From positions 1-5,675 of the forward strand of contig JAJFMS010000282.1 in assembly GCA_020696885.1 (NCBI GenBank): a DNA stretch of 5,675 nucleotides. The letters are read 5' to 3'. The DNA is from Armatimonadota bacterium. Its GTDB lineage: Bacteria > Armatimonadota > SYMT01. The position numbers were made by a program, and so were the translations under genes. Numbering within the stretch: position 1 is the stretch's first letter; each line of letters opens with the position of its first letter. Positions 1 to 4,818 of this stretch are shown one piece after another. The notes beneath the pieces are model-generated. The model was given only the letters and a program-made list of their open reading frames with translations. It was not told the origin of the DNA and searched no databases.

Positions 1-78
1 TATCACCTTGCGGCGCCAGGATTACCGGATGGCCGGCGCGAGACCTCCCCGTCCCCACCGCAAGGAGAGCTGTCATGA
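1..78 (+). CDS. Possible C-terminal tail of an upstream gene (partial)
   Basis: Frame 1 is open from the window edge to a TGA at 76-78, giving about 25 residues that end in GELS. The stop overlaps the ATG of the next gene as ATGA, the usual arrangement for translationally coupled genes in an operon. The tail has no recognisable motif and is Pro/Arg-rich. The other two forward frames are also open here, as is common in G+C-rich DNA, so the stop position is the only real support. If real, the M24-like gene is not the first of its operon. Confidence 0.27.
   Translation, partial: YHLAAPGLPDGRRETSPSPPQGELS
62..67 (+). promoter_or_regulatory. Ribosome binding site of the M24-like gene
   Basis: AAGGAG lies 7 nt before the ATG at 75. 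This frame has no stop upstream as far as the window edge, so the strong SD and the absence of any other ATG or GTG in frame decide the start. Confidence 0.8.
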
Positions 79-1442
79 CCGGTGTCGGCGCCCCGCGTCT
101 GTCCCAACTGCGCGAAGAGTTCAAGAAGATCGAGCGGATCCTGGAAACCACGCCCACGGTGGACAAGTCGTTCGGCATCGCGACGCCGGAGTTCGTGGAG
201 CGGCAACGCCGCGTGTATGCCGCACTCCAGGCCGCCGGTTTCGAGGTCGGCTTCGTCTTCAGCGACGAGCATTACGACGGGGACGTGCCGTACCTCGGCG
301 GCAACACCAACATCTCCATCGAGCAGGTGGCAGGCGTCATCGGGAAGACCGGGTTCCACATCGTCGCCGGTCTCGAAGGCGGCTACATCGCGGAGCAGCT
401 CGCCGAGCGGGCCAACGCGCCGGTCCACAAGGTCGAGCTGCTCCAGCTCGCCGACGAGAAGTACCCGATCGACGCGGAACGCCTGGAAGACGTGGTCGAG
501 GCCGCCGCGGGCGGGCGGGCAAGCCGGATCGCCCTGCTTACGCCGCGCCAGGTGGTGCCGGACGGCGTGATCGGCTACCTGGAAGGGCTCTACGGCGCGG
601 AGAACGTGGTGGACGCCCAGGAGCTGTACTTCCGGATCCGCTACGAGAAGTCGGACGCCGAGATGCGGCTCATCCGGGACGCCAACGTCATCGCGGACGC
701 CATGATCCGCGCGATGGCGGCGGTCCTGAAGCCGGGGCTGCTGGAGACGCAGGTGGCCGCCTGGGCCTACTTCGTGGGCCGGGAGCTGGGCGCGGAGGAG
801 ATGGGCTGGGACGTGATGGTCGGCGCCAACGAGGCCAACCGCACGCTCATCGGCAAGGCGCTGAACCGGGAGATCCGGCACGGCGATTGGGTACACCTGG
901 GCGTAGCCCCGAAGCGCGACGGGCTCAATTCCTGCTGCCGGCGGTCCGTGGTGGCGGTGGGAAACCCCCGCGAGGTCTCCCCGGAGCAGCGCTACTGGAT
1001 GGAGATGGTGCTGGAGGGGTATCAGGTCGGGCTGGACGCCTATGTCGACGTAGCGCAAAATAACAGGCCCGCCCGGCTGCAGGAGCAAGCGTTGGTGGAT
1101 TACTTCGCCGGGCGCAGCGACGAGGTGTGCCGGCGCATCGGGCGGGAGCTGCGCTTGGAGCGGCTGAAGCCGTACACCGGCACGCACAACGCCGGCTATA
1201 CGGAGTGCCAGGAGTTCTACGGCGCGATCACGCTGGACAGCCATGAGCCGCTGGGGCAGCAGATCGTAACGATGCTGGACGTGGCCCTGCGCGGCATCGG
1301 AAACCGGTGGCACGACGTGGTGATCCCGGGTATGGACTTTGTGGTGGTGGAGAATACGCTGGGCAAGTACGGCCCACGCGTGGAAGAAATGAACGCCATA
1401 CCCCGCGACCTGCAGCCGCTGGTGGGACGCATGCCGGAGTAG
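75..1442 (+). CDS. M24 (creatinase/aminopeptidase P-like) family protein with altered metal site
   Basis: 455 aa, cytoplasmic; no signal peptide or membrane segment is seen. Length and layout match the Xaa-Pro aminopeptidase/creatinase group: an N-terminal creatinase-like domain (about 40-185, including YLGGNTN at 74-80) followed by a pita-bread M24 domain (about 190-440, from EKSDAEMRLIRDAN at 191-204). M24 peptidases bind two metal ions through Asp, Asp, His, Glu, Glu. Aligned by eye from the GD at 270-271, the first Asp is Gly276 and the second, in the usual GYxSD motif, is Cys287 (GLNSCCRR, 283-290). His371 in GTHNAGY is kept, the usual second His is Cys378, the first Glu appears to be Asp402, and the last Glu is Glu426 (VVVENTL). 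Family membership is well supported, but peptidase activity is doubtful. It could be a non-peptidase M24 member like creatinase, a metal-independent hydrolase, or a binding protein. The start is set by the AAGGAG SD. An upstream gene may overlap by ATGA. Confidence 0.88.
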   Translation: MTGVGAPRLSQLREEFKKIERILETTPTVDKSFGIATPEFVERQRRVYAALQAAGFEVGFVFSDEHYDGDVPYLGGNTNISIEQVAGVIGKTGFHIVAGLEGGYIAEQLAERANAPVHKVELLQLADEKYPIDAERLEDVVEAAAGGRASRIALLTPRQVVPDGVIGYLEGLYGAENVVDAQELYFRIRYEKSDAEMRLIRDANVIADAMIRAMAAVLKPGLLETQVAAWAYFVGRELGAEEMGWDVMVGANEANRTLIGKALNREIRHGDWVHLGVAPKRDGLNSCCRRSVVAVGNPREVSPEQRYWMEMVLEGYQVGLDAYVDVAQNNRPARLQEQALVDYFAGRSDEVCRRIGRELRLERLKPYTGTHNAGYTECQEFYGAITLDSHEPLGQQIVTMLDVALRGIGNRWHDVVIPGMDFVVVENTLGKYGPRVEEMNAIPRDLQPLVGRMPE

Positions 1443-1499
1443 GCTCTTCGCAGCGGGGATTGCGCGCCAGACGCGCAGAAGCGACGGTGCTACCAAGGC

Positions 1500-1749
1500 G
1501 GGGTAATGGAGTGATGGAGTAGGGGAGTAAAGGGCACCGGTGCGGCCGTATGGCCGCGTTCCCACTGCGCTGCTCCAACCCTCCACTATTCCCGTTGATC
1601 CTGGCTTTGCCAGCATAGATGGCTAGATAGCGGATGTGCGCAATTGGCGCAGCCGTGGGATGGGATTGAAGTGTGGATCTAAGGGTAAGAGGCCGGAGCG
1701 ACGCGCCCTCCCATCACTCCCCTACTCCAACACTCCATTACTCCTCCCC
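1500..1749. repeat. Long imperfect palindromic island with 8-bp iterons (island 1)
   Basis: This island fills most of the 331-bp gap between two genes. Arms 1503-1528 and 1716-1741 are inverted copies matching at 25 of 26 positions. Further pairs are nested inside: 1531-1535 with 1705-1709, and 1560-1570 with 1647-1660 (11 bp plus a 3-nt bulge). Local hairpins sit at 1542-1557 (GCGGCC/GGCCGC), 1601-1613 (CTGGC/GCCAG) and 1637-1651 (TGCGC/GCGCA). The left arm consists of three 8-bp units, ATGGAGTG, ATGGAGTA and GGGGAGTA (1506-1529). No T-tract follows any hairpin, so this is not a classical intrinsic terminator, though the transcript could fold strongly. No transposase or clear target duplication is seen. 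Confidence 0.8.
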
Positions 1750-1773
1750 AGACCGGGAGTGACTGGATTCGGA

Positions 1774-2175
1774 ATGAGATACGAGTTGATGCTGCTGGCG
1801 GACCCCGGGACGCCGCGCGAGCAGATGATGCGGGTGCTAACCGGCTCTCCGGACATCCGACCGGACGGTGACGGGGGAAACCGCTTTATCCTGAAGCTGG
1901 GAAACCTGGAAGCGCTGCTGGAGATCGGCAGTAAGGACCCGGTGGGCTCCCTGCACATGGAGTTCGACACGGCGGCACCGCCGGTGATGGAGTCGATGGT
2001 CCGCCGGGCGCTGGACCTGGCCGCGGCGCTCGACATGCGAGTCGAGGACGTGCTCTGGGGCCGGGAGGTCAGCCCGGCGAGCGTCCCGGAACTGCGAGCC
2101 CACTGGGAGACTGCTCGCCCCGCCGCGATACCAGCCGGTGCCGCGGCTGCAAAGCCATGGTGGCGCTTCTGGTAG
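1774..2175 (+). CDS. Unrecognised 133-aa protein ending in KPWWRFW
   Basis: I do not recognise the family. The ATG at 1774 begins MRYELMLLAD. The same frame is open back to a GTG at 1636, but that extension would translate the palindromic repeat as low-complexity sequence, so the ATG is preferred. The SD is weak: GGGAG at 1755-1759 is rather far away. The protein is soluble, with no signal peptide or transmembrane segment. Residues 1-60 look like alternating strands and helices; about 70-90 form a likely helix (VMESMVRRALDLAAALDMRV). An Ala/Pro-rich stretch (114-126) leads to an aromatic-basic C-terminus, KPWWRFW, that may act as an anchor or tag. The next gene starts 37 bp downstream in the same direction, so the two probably share a transcript and perhaps a function. 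Coding status rests on frame, third-position G/C bias and context. Confidence 0.7.
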   Translation: MRYELMLLADPGTPREQMMRVLTGSPDIRPDGDGGNRFILKLGNLEALLEIGSKDPVGSLHMEFDTAAPPVMESMVRRALDLAAALDMRVEDVLWGREVSPASVPELRAHWETARPAAIPAGAAAAKPWWRFW

Positions 2176-2212
2176 CCACACCGAACCGATCTGCCTCCCG
2201 CCCAATCTACGG

Positions 2213-2893
2213 ATGATCGACGAAGAAAACAGTATTCCCGAAGAAGTGGTGGGGCTGGAGTACTACTTCTTACCGCCAGACCGGATGACGCGGGTGGACG
2301 TGGCGCTGCGCGCGCTCCAGGGCGACTTGCACCTGGAGTTCCTGCTGGCCGTGTTGCGCGTGACGATCAACGACCGGCCCCTCAGCCCCACCTCGCGGCC
2401 CACGCGGGGCGTGCTGCGGAAGCTACTCCTGGCGCTGGACGAGGAGGATGGCGAGGCGCTGATCTACGAGAGCCCCTACAACGATCTCGGCGCCGGCCAG
2501 CGGGACGCCGACGAGGACGAAGAGCGACTCACCTGGTGGGATTTCGATCTCGCGGAGGACCTCTGCGAGTTCAGCGAGCTGCGCTCCGTGCGCATCTTCC
2601 TGGAGTTCGGCTCCGGAACTTCCACCGGCCGCCCGGCTAACGAGGCAAAGGCGCTCCACGAGATGCTGTTGCAAGGACTCCTCGGGGAGTCGCGTAACTA
2701 CGCGATCTGGGGCTGCGCGGACGTCCGCGCGCCCGGGCAGCCGTGGTCGCCCGGGAAATGCGGCAAGGCAGGCGGCGTGTGGCCCGCGGAAAAGGTATCG
2801 CCCTGGTTCCGAGGCGTGTTCTGGGACGACTTGCTCTTCGTGCTCAACCCCGCGGAGAGCACCTTGACGGTGTTCGCCGTCACGTCGTCTTAA
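2213..2893 (+). CDS. Unrecognised 226-aa acidic protein with Trp-rich C-terminal half
   Basis: No family is recognised. The preferred start is the ATG at 2213 (MIDEENSIPEE). An in-frame GTG at 2138 would overlap the preceding gene by 38 bp. Neither start has a good SD, so the N-terminus is uncertain. The N-terminal half is strongly acidic, with DEEDGE near 76-81 and a DADEDEE run near 98-104 just before WWDFD (108-112). The C-terminal third is rich in Trp and Gly (W166, W178, W190, W198, W204) and contains SPWFRGVFWDDLLFVLNP (196-213), then a hydrophobic strand up to the C-terminal VTSS. There are no transmembrane segments or signal peptide, so it is probably cytoplasmic. Three Cys (118, 168, 183) do not form an obvious metal motif. 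It probably follows the 133-aa gene on one mRNA that ends at the hairpin 17 nt beyond its stop. Confidence 0.75.
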   Translation: MIDEENSIPEEVVGLEYYFLPPDRMTRVDVALRALQGDLHLEFLLAVLRVTINDRPLSPTSRPTRGVLRKLLLALDEEDGEALIYESPYNDLGAGQRDADEDEERLTWWDFDLAEDLCEFSELRSVRIFLEFGSGTSTGRPANEAKALHEMLLQGLLGESRNYAIWGCADVRAPGQPWSPGKCGKAGGVWPAEKVSPWFRGVFWDDLLFVLNPAESTLTVFAVTSS

Positions 2894-2909
2894 CGCTCCT
2901 GAGCCAGAA

Positions 2910-2941
2910 CATCGGGGGTGGCGCTCCGGCTACCCCCGATG
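2910..2941. terminator. 13-bp hairpin between convergent genes, likely bidirectional terminator
   Basis: Arms 2910-2922 and 2929-2941 pair over 13 bp with one G-T wobble around the 6-nt loop GCTCCG. The hairpin lies 17 nt past the stop at 2893 and 23 nt past the stop of the minus-strand gene at 2965, as expected for a shared terminator. Neither side has a T-tract, so it may work with Rho or only protect the 3' ends. Confidence 0.6.
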
Positions 2942-2964
2942 GTGACTGCGCACTGGTAGACGAG

Positions 2965-3219
2965 CTACCGGCTGGACGCGTATAGATCGCTAAGCATCTG
3001 GACCCGCTGCTCCGGGCACAGGTGCTGCGGCCGGAAGTCTTCCAGGTCCAACAGCAGCCGGCCCCGGGCCTCGTAGTCCAGGTGCCGATCGATCAGGCGG
3101 CACAGATTCTCCGCGCGCCGCACCTGGTCGTCCCAATCGGGCACTACGCGAAGCGGTAATTCCTCGATCGTTTCCTCTGTCCCGGGCAGCGTATTCACCA
3201 GCAGTTGACGATCTACCAT
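2965..3219 (-). CDS. Small unrecognised 84-aa protein
   Basis: Begins MVDRQLLVNTLPGTEETIEELPLRVV and looks mostly helical and charged after residue 30, with no signal peptide, membrane segment or known motif. Two Cys (40, 68) are isolated. GGGGGA lies 4 nt before the ATG on this strand, a usable but tightly spaced SD. Support comes from this SD, the sensible amino-acid composition, placement in an otherwise gene-free gap, and a stop just before a shared hairpin. The gene converges on the unknown 226-aa gene and diverges from the secreted-protein gene. It could still be a chance ORF, since long open frames are common in DNA this rich in G+C. Confidence 0.55.
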   Translation of the reverse strand: MVDRQLLVNTLPGTEETIEELPLRVVPDWDDQVRRAENLCRLIDRHLDYEARGRLLLDLEDFRPQHLCPEQRVQMLSDLYASSR

Positions 3220-3493
3220 CTCATCCCCCGTTCCGACCCCTGTCGAGGGCAGCTATTCCGGCGCCGTCGCGGCCAAGAGGACTGACGGACGCGAATGTTC
3301 GATGCGAGCAGGGAGGGCTGACTTGCCGACCCTATATTGTCCAGGTTTACCCGCGCACGCTCCCGCTCAAAACGCCGCGTGCAGAGCACCTTGGCGCAAA
3401 AATCTCTGGGCCTGTCGGCGCCGTCCGCACGCCGAATTGAGCTCCACTGGTGGTCGCTCCAACTCCGCGGAACCTCCTCTCTCCGGCCCGGGT

Positions 3494-3519
3494 CCTGTTT
3501 CCCACGAAGGTGAAACGGG
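3494..3519 (+). promoter_or_regulatory. Leader hairpin upstream of the secreted-protein gene
   Basis: CCTGTTTC (3494-3501) pairs with GAAACGGG (3512-3519), 8 bp with one T-G wobble, around a 10-nt loop. A second possible stem, CTCGG/CCGAG (3536-3540 with 3563-3567) enclosing GCCG/CGGC (3543-3546 with 3553-3556), ends directly before the SD. Together they give the leader a structured look, but they match no riboswitch consensus I know, and G+C-rich sequence folds easily by chance. Confidence 0.3.
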
Positions 3520-3567
3520 GAGAAACCCTACAAAGCTCGGTCGCCGCAACGCCGGCCGGGCGCCGAG

Positions 3568-3573
3568 AAGGAG
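3568..3573 (+). promoter_or_regulatory. Ribosome binding site of the secreted-protein gene
   Basis: AAGGAG lies 6 nt before the ATG at 3580, which fixes that start over the overlapping frames. Confidence 0.85.
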
Positions 3574-3579
3574 AGAACG

Positions 3580-4551
3580 ATGAACAATCACGTACAGCGC
3601 GCCCTGGCGCTTACCGCCCTGGTGGTTACCGCCGGCGGCGCCCAGGCACAATCCCCACGCGAGGTCCCGGTGCTGGTGAACGGCAGCCGGATCGATAGCG
3701 AGGCGCTGCTCTTGCGGAGCGTGGGACGGACCGTGGTGCCGATGCGCTCCCTGTTCGAGTCGCTCGGCGCGCAGGTGGAGTGGGTCGCTTCGGAGCGAGC
3801 GGTTTACGCCTGGATGTCGGACGGCGCCGGCGTGCGGATCGCGCTCAACGACCGGTTCGCGCAGACGATGGACATGCCGTCCAGCCCGGGGCCGGGCAAC
3901 TGGGGAACCGTAACACGGAAGTTCGAGATCGACGCGCCCGCAATGATGAACGAGGGGCACGTCTACGTGCCGCTACGCTTTGCCGCGGAGTCGTTGAAGG
4001 CGGACGTGCGGTATTCGGCGTATGAGCCGGCGGTTCACATCCGCACGCAGGCGGTGGCCGGCACGCGCGAAGAGGAGCCGGTGCAGAAGCCGGTGGTGCA
4101 GAAGCCGCCGCGCGACCGCTACCCGGACCGTGATGATCGTCCCCGTCGTCCCGGGCGCGAGCGCGGCATCGTGGGCCTGGACGTGGAGCTCACGCTCAAC
4201 GGGGACCGCTTCGACCGCCGCGACGAGCAGATGACGATCGACATGGCGGTGTCCAACCCCACCGGCCGCACTATCGTGGTGCCGTTCCGCTCCGGACAGC
4301 AGTTCGACGTGGAAGTGCTGCGCGGTAAGGAAGTGATCTGGAACTGGGGCCACACGCGCACCTTCACCCAGGCGCTGTCCGAGCTGACCATGCGCCCCGG
4401 CGACAAGCAGACCTACGCCGCTCGCTGGAACTTCGAGACGAACGAAGGTCGCCGCGTCCCGCCGGGCCGCTATACCGTGCGCGGCGTGCTGATGAGCGCG
4501 GAAGGCGAGCGTCAGCCGGTAGCCGAGGAGATGATTACAGTCACTCGTTAG
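3580..4551 (+). CDS. Exported protein with Cu_amine_oxidN1-like and BsuPI-like domains
   Basis: 323 aa. Residues 1-23 form a Sec signal peptide: short polar start, hydrophobic core ALALTALVVTAGG, and an AQA cleavage motif before Gln24. Residues about 29-155 resemble the copper amine oxidase N-terminal domain (PF07833 type): VPVLVNGSRID, then TVVPMRSLFESLGAQVEW (51-68), and a second half with GHVYVPLRFAAESLKADVRY (126-145). In many bacteria this module is a non-catalytic envelope or binding domain, so no oxidase activity is implied. A Pro/Arg/Lys-rich linker (about 163-196) joins it to a C-terminal domain (about 198-320) that resembles the BsuPI intracellular proteinase-inhibitor family: SNPTGRTIVVPF, then WNWGHTRTFTQAL (254-266), the MRPGDKQTY turn (271-279) and W283. 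Probable role: secreted or surface protein binding a protein or polysaccharide; inhibitor activity is not shown. The gene is preceded by a good SD and a structured leader, and is followed at once by palindromic island 2. Confidence 0.9.
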   Translation: MNNHVQRALALTALVVTAGGAQAQSPREVPVLVNGSRIDSEALLLRSVGRTVVPMRSLFESLGAQVEWVASERAVYAWMSDGAGVRIALNDRFAQTMDMPSSPGPGNWGTVTRKFEIDAPAMMNEGHVYVPLRFAAESLKADVRYSAYEPAVHIRTQAVAGTREEEPVQKPVVQKPPRDRYPDRDDRPRRPGRERGIVGLDVELTLNGDRFDRRDEQMTIDMAVSNPTGRTIVVPFRSGQQFDVEVLRGKEVIWNWGHTRTFTQALSELTMRPGDKQTYAARWNFETNEGRRVPPGRYTVRGVLMSAEGERQPVAEEMITVTR

Positions 4552-4757
4552 TGATTAGTGGCTGGTGGCTGGTGGTTTGGTAGGTTCCCGGTGGTCCGCC
4601 AGGCCAGGGATGATCAGTCGGGGTCGTGTGGGAGTGTGGGAGTGTGGGAGCCGGCGCGGAGCGCCGTCGCCGGGGCCCCCATACCCCCACGCTCCCTTAC
4701 CGAACCGATCAGATCCAGCCCTGGCGGACCACTAGCCACCAGCCACCAGCCACTAAC
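4552..4757. repeat. Nested palindromic island with 7- and 8-bp iterons (island 2)
   Basis: This nearly continuous inverted repeat begins right after the stop of the secreted-protein gene. Outer arms 4555-4575 and 4736-4756 are perfect 21-nt inverted copies made of GTGGCTG units. Next, 4591-4603 pairs with 4720-4732 (13 nt, perfect). Inside that, three GTGTGGGA units (4626-4649) face an imperfect complement near 4678-4698 (about 16 of 19). The apex is GGCGC/GCGCC (4653-4657 with 4661-4665) around a 3-nt loop. CACTCG occurs on both flanks (4542-4547, 4762-4767), a possible but weak target-site duplication. As RNA this would be a very long hairpin and could end or stabilise the upstream transcript. 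Confidence 0.85.
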
Positions 4758-4783
4758 TCACCACTCGCCAGAGGAGCCGCAGA

Positions 4784-4811
4784 CCTTCCGGAACAACCTC
4801 ACTCCGGAGGG
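4784..4811 (+). promoter_or_regulatory. Hairpin sequestering the SD of the dehydrogenase gene
   Basis: CCTTCCGGA (4784-4792) pairs with TCCGGAGGG (4803-4811) over 9 bp with one T-G wobble, around a 10-nt loop. The 3' arm contains the full SD GGAGG (4806-4810), which lies 8 nt before the ATG at 4819. When folded, the hairpin would hide the ribosome binding site, which suggests translational control, for example by temperature, a protein or coupling. The pairing is seen in the sequence; the control is inferred. Confidence 0.55.
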
Positions 4812-4818
4812 TTTATTC

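Larger units (their letters stand above)
3220..3579. other. 360-bp divergent intergenic region and leader
   Basis: The region lies between the divergent starts of the small minus-strand gene and the secreted-protein gene, so it should carry promoters for both. I could not find a convincing sigma-70-type pair. TATATT at 3333-3338 is the most AT-rich -10-like string but has no -35 box at the right distance. The last ~90 nt hold two possible leader hairpins and an SD. Short ORFs that run through here lack an SD and overlap the better-supported gene, so I read the region as non-coding. Confidence 0.6.

Noticed and set aside
3..1616. 537-codon open frame on the minus strand across the M24-like gene
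   Set aside because: It is antisense to a clearly recognisable protein family. Its translation is His/Arg/Leu/Val-rich with no motif, it runs through the palindromic island, and it has no SD. Long antisense frames are expected when third positions are mostly G or C.
1636..1773. GTG start at 1636 extending the 133-aa gene
   Set aside because: The extra 46 residues would be encoded by the palindromic repeat and are low in complexity, and there is no SD before the GTG.
3333..3338. TATATT as a -10 promoter element
   Set aside because: There is no -35-like hexamer 16-18 nt upstream and no extended -10 TG. Possible but unsupported.
3481..3579. Riboswitch in the leader of the secreted-protein gene
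   Set aside because: GGTGAAACGGGGAGAAACCC loosely recalls parts of cobalamin and cyclic-di-GMP classes, but the conserved cores are absent, and the downstream gene is not a typical target.
3302..3583. 93-aa forward ORF in the leader of the secreted-protein gene
   Set aside because: It has an Arg/Pro-rich shadow-like composition, no SD, and ends overlapping the start of the well-supported gene at 3580.
4626..4649. CRISPR-like or VNTR array from the GTGTGGGA units
   Set aside because: There are only three contiguous 8-bp units with no spacers. They are better explained as one arm of the palindrome.
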